A stretch of 64,000 nt of DNA from Roseicella aerolata. GTDB lineage: Bacteria; Pseudomonadota; Alphaproteobacteria; Acetobacterales; Acetobacteraceae. Below, piece by piece: positions 1-8,001 of the stretch. How positions within the stretch are numbered: the stretch's first letter is position 1; each line of letters begins with the position of its first letter. The notes beneath the pieces are model-generated. The model ran no database searches. It was not told where the DNA came from and saw nothing but the letters and a program-made list of their open reading frames with translations. Location of the stretch: positions 1 through 64,000 of the forward strand of contig NZ_JAJAQI010000002.1 in assembly GCF_020523605.1 (NCBI RefSeq), in the 5' to 3' direction. The translations under genes and the position numbers were made by a program.

Positions 1-112
1 CAGGACCGTCGGCACCCTCTGGGATACCATCGGCAGTCTCCTCGACCGCTTCAGTCCGAGCGAGTGCGCCGCCTACTTCCAACACTGCGGCTATGCACAG
101 TCAGGGCAATAA
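1..112 (+). CDS. IS630-family transposase, C-terminal end (cut by window edge)
   Basis: An open frame enters from the left edge (codons start at base 2) and stops with TAA at 110-112. It gives about 36 residues that resemble the tail of IS630/Tc1-like DDE transposases: a TLWDTIG..LLDRFSP stretch followed by ECAAYFQHCGY. In that family a short helical tail with an ECANYF-like motif follows the last catalytic acidic residue. The catalytic part lies outside the window, so activity cannot be judged. The right inverted repeat of the element must overlap or closely follow the stop, because the next gene ends only 5 bp away at 117 on the other strand. IS630 elements target TA, and a TA lies at 118-119. 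Confidence 0.7.
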   Translation, partial: RTVGTLWDTIGSLLDRFSPSECAAYFQHCGYAQSGQ

Positions 113-116
113 AGGT

Positions 117-695
117 CTAAGCGGCCCGGCGGCCCAGCGCGCGCAGCCTTGCCTCCCAGCGCGCCACGCCGGCGGCGTCCAGCGCGCCCACCTGCCCGAC
201 AAGCGTCGTCCGGACAGGCGCGAGGCCGACGAAGCGGAGGATGCTGCGCTCCAGCACGCGCACCCCGCCGCCACCGAACCACCAACGGTAGAGGAATACC
301 GGCATGCCCATGGTGGCAATGATCCGGCCGGAGCGGCCACGCAGCGCCGGCTCGGTCCAGCCCCGGTCCTTGTAGCGGAAGGCGAAGCCCGGCCGCAGCG
401 CCTGTTCCAGGAAGGCCTTCAGCAGGGCCGGCATGTCGCCGAGCCAGACGGGCATCACCACCACCCAGTGCTCGGCCCAGCCGAGCACTTCCTGTGCCGC
501 GGCGATGTCGGGCGGCGGGGTGCCGTGCTCGAAATCCCGCTGGCTGCGGAGCAGCGGGACGCCCAGCCTCGCGGGCGCGATGACCCGGACCTCGTGCCCG
601 GCCTCCCGCGCGCCGGCGGCATAGGCCTCGGCCAAGGCATGGCCAAGATGCGGGGCGGCGTCGGGATGACCCTGGATGATCGCGATGCGGCGCAT
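117..695 (-). CDS. NAD(P)H-dependent flavodoxin-like oxidoreductase (NQO/ModaB-type)
   Basis: This 192-residue protein has a flavodoxin-like fold. It opens with a beta strand and loop (RRIAIIQGHPD) as in NAD(P)H:quinone reductases, has the conserved PVWLGDMPALLKAFLEQ segment around residues 83-99 that contacts FMN, and a later GMP..YRWWFGG loop. The family transfers electrons from NAD(P)H to quinones or similar acceptors in the cytoplasm; the substrate here is unknown. The ATG at 695 was chosen because the flavodoxin fold begins there, although an in-frame upstream start is possible and no strong ribosome site is visible. The stop codon lies 5 bp from the IS630 transposase stop, so the last residues may have been set by the insertion. 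Length is normal for the family, so any loss is small. Confidence 0.8.
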   Translation of the reverse strand: MRRIAIIQGHPDAAPHLGHALAEAYAAGAREAGHEVRVIAPARLGVPLLRSQRDFEHGTPPPDIAAAQEVLGWAEHWVVVMPVWLGDMPALLKAFLEQALRPGFAFRYKDRGWTEPALRGRSGRIIATMGMPVFLYRWWFGGGGVRVLERSILRFVGLAPVRTTLVGQVGALDAAGVARWEARLRALGRRAA

Positions 696-873
696 ACGAA
701 AAGAATGGCGCCGCAGGCCGTGGCCCGCCTTGCGCCGCCGCAAGCGGGTCGCTCGACGCCTCCCGCACGGGACGGACCGGGTGACCCGGGCGGGACGGCC
801 GCCGGAGCGCCGCCGCGCCGTTCGGCGGCCGGACCTTACCCTGAAGGAGGACGCCAGACCCGGGCCATGACAT

Positions 874-945
874 GCCGACGCATGTCATGCCTCAGACGTC
901 GGCAGCCCTCCGGGCCATGGCTTCGCGGCGCATGCCGCAGGTCGG
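874..945 (+). repeat. Possible diverged copy of dispersed repeat family 2; otherwise empty gap 696-963
   Basis: The 268-bp gap between two minus-strand genes has no convincing gene. Within it, GACGCATGTC followed by GCCTCAG and a GGC/CGG-rich tail resembles the repeat seen at 36525-36600 and in tandem at 20615-20845. Similarity is limited to the leading part, so this copy is uncertain. Confidence 0.3.
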
Positions 946-963
946 GACGTCGCGGGGCAGGCA

Positions 964-2034
964 TCAGCCCCGCCCGACCACCTCGGCCAGCGCCTTGCCG
1001 ACATCCACCGTTCCGGCATTGCCGCCCATGTCGCGGGTACGCGGGCCGCCCTCGGCCAGGTGCTTCTCGATCGCGCTCACGATCGCGTCCGCCGCGGCCT
1101 TCTCCCCCAGATGCTCCAGCATCATGGCGCCGGACCAGATCTGGCCGATGGGGTTGCAGATCCACTTGCCCGCGATGTCGGGGGCCGAGCCATGCACCGG
1201 CTCGAACATGCTCGGGAACGCCTTCTCCGGGTTGATATTGGCCGAGGGCGCGATGCCGATGGAGCCGGCGACGGCGGGGCCGAGATCCGAGAGGATGTCC
1301 CCGAACAGGTTGGAGCCGACCACCACGTCGAACCAGTCCGGGTGCTGCACGAAATGCGCGCAGAGGATGTCGATATGGAACTGGTCGGTGGTGACGTCCG
1401 GGTACTGCTTCGCCATGGCGGCGAAGCGCTCGTCCCAATAGGGCATGGTGAAGGTGATGCCGTTGGACTTGGTGGCGCTGGTCACCTTCCTGCGCTTGCG
1501 GGTCATCGCCAGTTCGAAGGCGTATTTCAGGATGCGGTCGGTGCCGGTGCGCGTCAGGACCGATTGCTGGGAGACGAATTCGCGGTCCGTCCCCTCGAAC
1601 ATGCGCCCGCCGACCGAGCTGTACTCGCCCTCGGTATTCTCGCGGACCACGTAGAAGTCGATATCCTCCGGCCCACGGTTGGCGAGCGGCGTCTTCGCGC
1701 CCGGCATCAGCTTGCAGGGGCGGAGGTTGACGTACTGGTCGAAGCCGCGGCGGATCGGGATCAGCAGGCCCCAGAGCGAGACATGGTCCGGCACGCCCGG
1801 CCAGCCGACCGCGCCGAGGAAGATCGAGTCGCTGTCCTTCAGCCGGTCCATGCCGTCATCCGGCATCATCCTGCCGGTCTTCTGGTAGGTGTCGCAGGAC
1901 CAGTCGTATTCCGTCAGTTCCAGCTCGAAGCCGAAGCGGCGGGCGGCGGCGTCCAGCACGCGCAACCCCTCGGGCGTCGTCTCCTTGCCGATGCCGTCGC
2001 CGGGGATGACGGCGATGCGATACTTCCGCGCCAT
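964..2034 (-). CDS. Tartrate/D-malate/isopropylmalate-type dehydrogenase (first of two paralogues)
   Basis: This 356-residue beta-decarboxylating dehydrogenase belongs to the isocitrate/isopropylmalate superfamily. The N-terminus has the [12 protein letters not shown] motif. The middle has a [15 protein letters not shown] segment that binds the hydroxyacid, and the second half has the metal-binding [13 protein letters not shown] motif. The sequence is closest to the tartrate dehydrogenase/decarboxylase (TtuC) type, which oxidises tartrate or D-malate with NAD+ and a divalent metal. The ATG at 2034 is preceded by GGAGGA at a spacing of 6, which settles the start against an upstream alternative at 2088. 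It is divergent from purC. A second member of the family lies at 27250-28323 beside glycerate kinase; only that one sits in a tartrate context, so this copy may act on a different hydroxyacid. Confidence 0.88.
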   Translation of the reverse strand: MARKYRIAVIPGDGIGKETTPEGLRVLDAAARRFGFELELTEYDWSCDTYQKTGRMMPDDGMDRLKDSDSIFLGAVGWPGVPDHVSLWGLLIPIRRGFDQYVNLRPCKLMPGAKTPLANRGPEDIDFYVVRENTEGEYSSVGGRMFEGTDREFVSQQSVLTRTGTDRILKYAFELAMTRKRRKVTSATKSNGITFTMPYWDERFAAMAKQYPDVTTDQFHIDILCAHFVQHPDWFDVVVGSNLFGDILSDLGPAVAGSIGIAPSANINPEKAFPSMFEPVHGSAPDIAGKWICNPIGQIWSGAMMLEHLGEKAAADAIVSAIEKHLAEGGPRTRDMGGNAGTVDVGKALAEVVGRG

Positions 2035-2158
2035 GGCGTGTCCTCCGATCAGGGGGCGCAACCTGAAGCGGAGGGCGCGGGCCGGCAAGCCCCCGCCCTG
2101 CAGGTGCAGGGCGCCCGCGTTATGCTATGCCCCCCACCCCGCCCGACCAGGACCCGCC

Positions 2159-3136
2159 ATGCCGCCCTCCGTCGCCGACCTCGCCCCCTATGCCGATTTC
2201 GTCCTGCGGGACGCGGCCATCCCGGAGCTGCCGAACCACTACCGCGGCAAGGTGCGCGAGAATTACGACCTGCCGGACGGGCGCCGGATCATCATCGCCA
2301 CCGACCGGCTCTCGGCTTTCGACCGTATCCTCACGGCGGTGCCGCTGAAGGGGCAGGTGCTGACCCAGCTCGCCCGCCATTGGTTCGAGCGGACGGCGGA
2401 TCTCTGCCCGAACCATGTCATCGAATATCCGGACCCGAACGTGGTCGTCTGCCAGCGACTCTCCATCATGCCGGTCGAGGTGGTGGTGCGGGACTACCTG
2501 GCGGGCACCACCTCCACCTCCATCCTCTCCATGTACAGGGCGGGGCGGCGGGAGATGTACGGCCACCGCTTCCCGGACGGCCTTCGCCCGAACCAGAAGC
2601 TGCCGCAGACCATCCTGACACCGACCAGCAAGGCCTTCGATGCCGGCCATGACGAGGAGCTGACGCCGGCGCAGATCCTGGAGGGCAAGCTCCTGACCGC
2701 GGCGCAATGGGAGAAGGTTTCGGCCCTCGCCCTCTCGCTCTTCGCCCGCGGACGGGAGATGGCGGCGAAGCAGGGTCTGATCCTGGTGGATACGAAATAC
2801 GAATTCGGCTTCGACGCGGCGGGCGAGATCGTCCTGGCCGACGAGATCCACACCCCGGATTCCAGCCGCTACTGGTTCGGGGCGAGCTACCCCGAGCGTT
2901 TCGAGGCCGGCCAGGCGCCGCAGAGCTTCGACAAGGACTTCGTCCGGAGCTGGGTCGTCGCCCGCTGCGATCCCTACAAGGACGCGATCCCGGAGATCCC
3001 GCGCGAAGTGAACCTCGAAGCCTCACGGATCTATATCGAGGCCTTCGAGATGGTGACCGGCAGGCCCTTCCCCCTGCCGCCCACGGACCGCCCGGTGCTG
3101 GAGCGCATCCGGGCCAATCTCCGTCCCTATTTCTGA
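2159..3136 (+). CDS. purC: Phosphoribosylaminoimidazole-succinocarboxamide synthase
   Basis: This 325-residue SAICAR synthetase joins CAIR and aspartate using ATP in de novo purine synthesis. It shows the glycine-rich ATP loop ([11 protein letters not shown], about residues 26-36), ATDRLSAFD, the [12 protein letters not shown] signature, and the conserved [11 protein letters not shown] with downstream [12 protein letters not shown] near residues 210-240. It is the longer ~300-residue type also seen in eukaryotes, rather than the ~240-residue E. coli type. The ATG at 2159 is the first methionine giving a natural N-terminus; in-frame codons further upstream would add unlike sequence. The gene stands alone and is divergent from the dehydrogenase at 964-2034, so the 124-bp gap must hold both promoters. 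Confidence 0.95.
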   Translation: MPPSVADLAPYADFVLRDAAIPELPNHYRGKVRENYDLPDGRRIIIATDRLSAFDRILTAVPLKGQVLTQLARHWFERTADLCPNHVIEYPDPNVVVCQRLSIMPVEVVVRDYLAGTTSTSILSMYRAGRREMYGHRFPDGLRPNQKLPQTILTPTSKAFDAGHDEELTPAQILEGKLLTAAQWEKVSALALSLFARGREMAAKQGLILVDTKYEFGFDAAGEIVLADEIHTPDSSRYWFGASYPERFEAGQAPQSFDKDFVRSWVVARCDPYKDAIPEIPREVNLEASRIYIEAFEMVTGRPFPLPPTDRPVLERIRANLRPYF

Positions 3137-3349
3137 GCGGGCGCCCGGGCCCGGACACCGCCGCCAGGAAGGCGTTCATCCGGGCAGAGCCTGCGGCCGG
3201 ACGAGGTAGTCCGGCAGGCCGGAACGGCCCGGGCAGCGTTCTCCCGAACTGGCCACGCCCCCGCCACGCAGGGGCACGCCTCCCGGAGCGAGGCGAGAGG
3301 CTCTCGCAAACAGGGCAGGCCGGCCGGCTTCCGCCCCGGGCGACCGCCC

Positions 3350-4237
3350 TCAGCGCCGCAGCGGGATCAGCCGCCAGGCCAGGGCGAACAAGGGCACGGC
3401 CAGCGCCACCACCCCCGCCCAGACGGCCGGACGCAGGCCGAAGCTGACATCCAGATTCGCCCACAGGATGCGCCCGGCTGGCAGGTTGGTCGCCAGGGCG
3501 AACCAGGCATATTCGATCCCTGCCGCCGCCAGCACCGTCAGCGGCGCCAGCGCGACCAGCGCCGGCAACCGCACCCGCCAGCCCGCCGGCATCGCGCGCC
3601 ACAGCAGCAGCCAGGCCAGGAAGCCGGCCGCCATCACCGCTTCCCACAGCTGCGACTTGGACTGCAGGAAGAAGTGGAGGACCCCAAGCGCGGCGATCGG
3701 GAAGGCCAGCGCATGCAGCCGCTTCCAGCGCGGGCCGAGCTGCCGGATCCAGCCATCGGACGAAGTCCAGCCGAGGACCGCCAGCCCCAGCAGGGCGACG
3801 AAGCCGATGGTCAGGTAGACACGCAGCGCGATCTCGGATGCCACTTTCCACAACGAGAAATTCTCGTGCCCGACGTAGAGCGCGAGGTGCAGCCCGGCAT
3901 AGGCCAGGGTGGTCAGGCCGAGGAGCCGCCGCAGGGCCAGGATGCGCGGCTCCGCCAGGATCTTCCCGATCGGCGTCACCGCCAGGGTCAGCAGCAGCAG
4001 GCGGATGGTCCAGAGGCCGATCTCCTTCAGCGCCGCCTTCCAGGGCTCCGGCCCCAGCAGGCCGAGCGCGGCCTGCGCGGCCACCCAGGCGGCCGGCGCC
4101 ATCAGCAGGGCAAAGACGATGGCCCGCAGCACGGAGAACCGGCCGGCGCGGTCCTGCCAGGGCCAGGTGAAGGGGCGCGGCCGCCCGGCCGGCAGGGGAA
4201 AGGCGGAGCGGAGGATGGCCTGCATCATGCCTGACAT
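3350..4237 (-). CDS. msrQ: Protein-methionine-sulfoxide reductase heme-binding subunit MsrQ
   Basis: This 295-residue integral membrane protein is of the YedZ/MsrQ ferric-reductase-like family. MsrQ carries heme b and passes electrons from the quinone pool to the periplasmic molybdoenzyme MsrP, which repairs oxidised methionine. After a short cytoplasmic N-terminus there are about six helices covering the MsrQ core. They include TPIGKILAEP, the heme-ligand histidine region TLAYAGLHLALYVGH, and KRLHALAFPIAALGVLHFFLQSK. The C-terminus adds roughly 80 residues with two or three more helices beyond the E. coli protein. The start was set at ATG 4237; ATGs at 4228 and 4225 are possible. No msrP partner lies in the window, which is unusual because the two are often adjacent. 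Confidence 0.85.
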   Translation of the reverse strand: MSGMMQAILRSAFPLPAGRPRPFTWPWQDRAGRFSVLRAIVFALLMAPAAWVAAQAALGLLGPEPWKAALKEIGLWTIRLLLLTLAVTPIGKILAEPRILALRRLLGLTTLAYAGLHLALYVGHENFSLWKVASEIALRVYLTIGFVALLGLAVLGWTSSDGWIRQLGPRWKRLHALAFPIAALGVLHFFLQSKSQLWEAVMAAGFLAWLLLWRAMPAGWRVRLPALVALAPLTVLAAAGIEYAWFALATNLPAGRILWANLDVSFGLRPAVWAGVVALAVPLFALAWRLIPLRR

Positions 4238-4478
4238 GTCGTCGCGCCCGCCGCTCCGGGAACCCCCTGCCCCGCCGACAACCCCTCGAGCGCCACCGGC
4301 CCAACCCGGTGGCGGCGGATGCGCTCCTGTGGCGCGGCCTGCGCCTTCTCGCCGGGGCTGGCCGTATAGGCGGCCGGGAGAGGTCTCCGCCGCGGCCAGT
4401 CCTGGGGCCACGGGGCAGCCCGGAGGTGCCGGGCCGGGAACGCCCCACTCCTGCCGTCCCGGCCACCGCAGGCCGGTG

Positions 4479-5441
4479 TCACACCCAGCCGCGCGCCCGG
4501 ATCTCGGCTGCCACCCGCCCCGCCTCGTCCAGCGGCTGCCGCGGGAAGGGCGCCGGCGCCGCCGCCAGCATCCTGGCCTGGCCGGCGGCGATCAGGCTGC
4601 CATGCAGCCGCATATGCCGCGGCCCGAGCCCGCCGGGATCGGCGATGAAGACCGGCACGGCGGTCGCCAGTGCTTCTGACAGCATGGAGACGCTGTCGCC
4701 CGTCACCACCACCGCATCCGCCCAGGCGAGGAAGCCGGCATAGGGGTTCGGGCCGCCATCACCCCAGCGATGCAGCCGATGCGGCCGGCCGGCGAGGGCG
4801 CCGGCCAGCGCCTCGGTCGCCGCGGCGCCGGTGCGGCGGCTGGCGGTCGCCAGGACGCTGCCGGCGAAGCCCGCGACCTCCGCCCCGAGCGCGGCGGCGA
4901 TGCCGGGCGCCATGTTCTCCGCCCGCACCGGCCCGCCCACCAGCAGGGCGACGCGCGGCCTGGGCAGGTCCGCCAGCACCGCCCATTCCGCCCCCGCCGC
5001 CGCCAGCCGCGCCGGGGTCATGCGGTGGCAGGCGCCCAGGATGGGAAAGGCATTGGCCGCCTCCGGCGGTTGGTCCTGGGCGGAGCGCGCCGGGGAAAGG
5101 TCGTGCCGGCCGAGCACCAGCAGGTCGAACCCCGCCGCCCCCGCGCCCGGTCGCATGCAATGCACCAGCCGTGCCCCCTGCCGCCCCAGCCAGCGCGCGA
5201 CCGGGGCCGAGCGCCGGCCGGCGGAGAGCACCAGCCTCGGCCAGGGCGCGCGCAGCCGGGCCCGCGCTGCGGAGTCGAGGCCGGCCAGGCTCGGCCAGGG
5301 CCAGGGCACCCGGGCGAGCGGCCCCCAGCCGAGCGGGACGGTCCGGAAGGGCACCCCCAGCCGTTCCGCGATGCCGAGCGGCTGGGCCGCCGTGCCGGCG
5401 CGCGGATCGGCCAGGACCCAGGTCGTCGCCTCCTCCGTCAT
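4479..5441 (-). CDS. Mitochondrial fission ELM1-like family protein
   Basis: This 320-residue protein resembles the ELM1/DUF1022 family, which in alphaproteobacteria has a glycosyltransferase-like two-lobed fold and no firm biochemical role. Visible features are an N-terminal WVLADPRAGTAAQ strand-loop, the RLVLSAGRRSAPVARWL motif about residues 68-84, DLLVLGRHDL, and the C-terminal VVVTGDSVSMLSEALATAVPVF segment. That last segment looks like the nucleotide-sugar-binding end of GT-B glycosyltransferases. ATG 5441 is used. It is divergent from pyrE across only 60 bp. The name reflects plant homologues; a role in bacterial envelope or lipid biology is inference. Confidence 0.8.
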   Translation of the reverse strand: MTEEATTWVLADPRAGTAAQPLGIAERLGVPFRTVPLGWGPLARVPWPWPSLAGLDSAARARLRAPWPRLVLSAGRRSAPVARWLGRQGARLVHCMRPGAGAAGFDLLVLGRHDLSPARSAQDQPPEAANAFPILGACHRMTPARLAAAGAEWAVLADLPRPRVALLVGGPVRAENMAPGIAAALGAEVAGFAGSVLATASRRTGAAATEALAGALAGRPHRLHRWGDGGPNPYAGFLAWADAVVVTGDSVSMLSEALATAVPVFIADPGGLGPRHMRLHGSLIAAGQARMLAAAPAPFPRQPLDEAGRVAAEIRARGWV

Positions 5442-5501
5442 GGACGCCGTTCCGCGTGAGGGTTACGAGACGGCGACACGACGCCGGCAGGGATATGCGC
5501 C

Positions 5502-6233
5502 ATGGCCATGCAACATGCTTCCGACTGGGACCGGGACGCCGCGCTGACGACCGCGCGCATCCTGCTGGAGATCAAGGCGGTGAATTTCCGCCCGGAGGAG
5601 CCCTACACCTTCACGAGCGGCTGGAAGAGCCCTGTCTATATCGACTGCCGCAAGATCATCTACTTCCCCCGCGCCCGGACCAAGATCTGCGACCTGGGCG
5701 TCGAGAAGATCGGCCGGCATGTCGGTTATGAGACCATCGAGGTGGTGGCGGGCGGCGAGACGGCCGGCATCCCCTTCGCCGCCTGGATCGCCGAGCGCAT
5801 GGCAACACCGATGGCCTATGTGCGCAAGAAGCCGAAGGGCTTCGGCCGCGGCGCGCAGATCGAGGGCGACGTGCCGGAGGGCAAGAACACCCTGCTGGTC
5901 GAGGACCTGACGACCGATGGGGGTTCCAAGATCCGCTTCGCCCAGGCGCTGCGCGATGCGGGCGCGACCTGCGACCACACCTTCGTGGTCTTCTATTACG
6001 GCGTCTTCCCCGGCAGCTTCGAGACCATGAAGAATATGGGCCTCAACCTCCACCACCTCTGCACTTGGTGGGACGTGCTGGAGGTCTGCCGCGAGCGCCC
6101 CTATTTCGCCGAGAGCGCGCTGAAGGAAGTGCGGAAATTCCTGGAGGACCCGGTGGCCTGGTCGAAGGCGCATGGCGGTATCGGCTCGGTCGAGGAGGCG
6201 CGGGCGATGCGCGACGGGGCGGAGAAGGGCTAG
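5502..6233 (+). CDS. pyrE: Orotate phosphoribosyltransferase
   Basis: This 243-residue type I phosphoribosyltransferase makes orotidine 5'-phosphate from orotate and PRPP in pyrimidine synthesis. The PRPP-binding signature is [15 protein letters not shown] at about residues 129-143. The orotate-binding N-terminal part shows [15 protein letters not shown], and the flexible catalytic loop has [12 protein letters not shown]. It is somewhat longer than E. coli PyrE (213 residues) because of a C-terminal extension ending in [13 protein letters not shown], typical of alphaproteobacterial forms. The ATG at 5502 is used. The gene is followed on the same strand by a solute-binding protein with an 85-bp gap. 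Confidence 0.95.
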   Translation: MAMQHASDWDRDAALTTARILLEIKAVNFRPEEPYTFTSGWKSPVYIDCRKIIYFPRARTKICDLGVEKIGRHVGYETIEVVAGGETAGIPFAAWIAERMATPMAYVRKKPKGFGRGAQIEGDVPEGKNTLLVEDLTTDGGSKIRFAQALRDAGATCDHTFVVFYYGVFPGSFETMKNMGLNLHHLCTWWDVLEVCRERPYFAESALKEVRKFLEDPVAWSKAHGGIGSVEEARAMRDGAEKG

Positions 6234-6271
6234 GCCGCGAAGCAGGCGGCCCGATGCGAAGGAGAGACCGG

Positions 6272-6322
6272 ATGAACCGACCCACCGCCCCCCTTCGCAT
6301 CCCGGCGCGGGCCGCGGCATGA
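6272..6322 (+). CDS. Candidate 16-codon leader ORF overlapping the solute-binding protein start
   Basis: A short frame starts at ATG 6272, preceded by AAGGAG about 8 bases upstream, and ends at TGA 6320-6322. That stop overlaps the next start in an ATGA arrangement. The encoded peptide (MNRPTAPLRIPARAAA) has no family. The strong ribosome site belongs to this ORF, while the downstream gene has none of its own, so translational coupling is likely. An alternative is a frameshift near the old start of the solute-binding protein. Confidence 0.35.
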   Translation: MNRPTAPLRIPARAAA

Positions 6323-7980
6323 GCCGGGCCGTCCTGGCCGGCCTCGCCGGCGCCGTGCTGGCGGCCCTGCCCGCCGCCGCACAGGGCCAGCGCGAGACGC
6401 TGACCATCGGCATCACCCAGTATCCCAGCACCTTCCACCCCAATATCGAGAACATGGCGGCGAAGTCCTATGTCCTCGGCTTCGCCCGCCGCCCGGTCAC
6501 CGCCTATGGCCCGGACTGGCAGCTCACCTGCCTGCTCTGCGAGACGCTGCCGACGCTGGAGAACGGCCTCGCGGTGCGGGAGACGACGGCCGAGGGCAAG
6601 CCAGGCCTCCGCGTCACCTACCGCCTCCGCGCCGATGCCCGCTGGGGGGATGGCACGCCCGTCTCGGCCGAGGATCTGCGCTTCGCCTGGGAAGCCGGGC
6701 GGAACCCGGAGACCGGCTTCGGTCCGGCGGAGTTCTACCGCTCCACCTATGAGCTGATCGTCGAGGATGCGCGCACCGTCACGCTGCGCGTCGATAAGGT
6801 GACCTTCGACTTCGCCTCGCTCGGCGACTTCCAGCCCCTGCCGGCGCATGTCGAACGCACCCGCTGGAGCCAGGAGCCGCGCACCTACCGCAACCGCACG
6901 GCCTATGACACCGAGACGACGAACCCCGCCCTCTGGTCCGGCCCGTACCGCATCACCGGGGTGCAGCCCGGCGCCGGCGTGACGCTGGAGCGCAACTCGA
7001 CCTGGCAGGGCCCCTCGCCCGCCTTCCGGCGCATCCAGATCCGCACGGTCGAGAACACCGCGGCGCTGGAGGCGCAGCTGCTGGCGGGGCAGCTCGACAT
7101 GGTGGCGGGCGAGCTCGGCCTGCCGGTCGAGCAGGCGGCGGCGCTGGAGCGGCGCACCGGCAGCCGCTTCCACATCGAGTACAAGCCGGGGCTGATCTAC
7201 GAGCATCTCGACCTGCGGCTGGACAACCCGGTCCTGGCGGACCCGCGGGTGCGGCAGGCCCTGCTGCTGGCGATCGACCGGGCGCAGATCGTCGCCCGGC
7301 TGTTCGAGGGGCGGCAGACCGTCGCGCATAGCAGCGTCAACCCGCTCGATCCGATGCATGATCCCGGCGTCCGCGCCTGGCCCTTCGACCCGGCCCGCGC
7401 CAATGCGCTGCTGGACGCGGCGGGCTGGACCCGCGGGCCGGACGACATCCGCCGCAACCCGGGCGGCGACCGGCTCTCGGTCGAGCTGATGACCACCGCC
7501 GGCAACCGGGCGCGGGAGGCAGTGCAGCAGGTGCTGCAGGGCATGTGGCGCCAGGCGGGCATCGAGGCGCGGATCAGGAACGAGCCGCCGCGGGTCTTCT
7601 TCGCCGAGACCATGTCGAAGCGCCGCTTCCAGGGCGCCGCCCTCTTCGCCTGGATCAGCGCGCCGGAGGGCGTGCCGCGCAGCACCCTGCACTCCGAGGA
7701 GATTCCGACCGAGGCCCGCAACTGGTCCGGCCAGAACTACACGGGCTACCGCAACCCGGAGATGGACGCGCTGCTGGAGGCGATCCCGGTGGAGCTGGAC
7801 CGGGAGAAGCGCCGCGCCCTCTGGTCCCGCCTGCAGGCGATCTATGCGGAGGAGCTGCCGGCGCTGCCGCTCTGGTTCCGCGCCGATGCGCATATCTGGC
7901 CGCACTGGCTGGGGAATGTGCGGCCGACCGGGCATCTGAACCCGACCTCCCTCTGGGTGGAGGAGTGGCGGGTGCGGTAG
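6319..7980 (+). CDS. ABC transporter substrate-binding protein, family 5 (peptide/nickel type)
   Basis: This 553-residue periplasmic binding protein is of the DppA/OppA class. A signal peptide ending near PAAAQG (about residue 21) exports it. The mature part starts TLTIGITQYPSTFHPN and contains RLRADARWGDGTPVSAEDLRFAWE, the usual SBP_bac_5 core, then LLDAAGW and a C-terminal LPLWFRADAHIW. These proteins capture oligopeptides or other small solutes for an ABC importer. No permease or ATPase genes adjoin, so it is an orphan. The start at ATG 6319 overlaps the end of a small upstream ORF. It converges on the TonB-dependent receptor gene with only 21 bp between. Confidence 0.87.
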   Translation: MSRAVLAGLAGAVLAALPAAAQGQRETLTIGITQYPSTFHPNIENMAAKSYVLGFARRPVTAYGPDWQLTCLLCETLPTLENGLAVRETTAEGKPGLRVTYRLRADARWGDGTPVSAEDLRFAWEAGRNPETGFGPAEFYRSTYELIVEDARTVTLRVDKVTFDFASLGDFQPLPAHVERTRWSQEPRTYRNRTAYDTETTNPALWSGPYRITGVQPGAGVTLERNSTWQGPSPAFRRIQIRTVENTAALEAQLLAGQLDMVAGELGLPVEQAAALERRTGSRFHIEYKPGLIYEHLDLRLDNPVLADPRVRQALLLAIDRAQIVARLFEGRQTVAHSSVNPLDPMHDPGVRAWPFDPARANALLDAAGWTRGPDDIRRNPGGDRLSVELMTTAGNRAREAVQQVLQGMWRQAGIEARIRNEPPRVFFAETMSKRRFQGAALFAWISAPEGVPRSTLHSEEIPTEARNWSGQNYTGYRNPEMDALLEAIPVELDREKRRALWSRLQAIYAEELPALPLWFRADAHIWPHWLGNVRPTGHLNPTSLWVEEWRVR

Positions 7981-8001
7981 CACCCGCCTTGCAGGTCTCC
8001 C

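Noticed and set aside
6043-7983. Long minus-strand frame opposite the first solute-binding protein
   Set aside because: It is a shadow frame. The plus strand has a signal peptide and family 5 core motifs.
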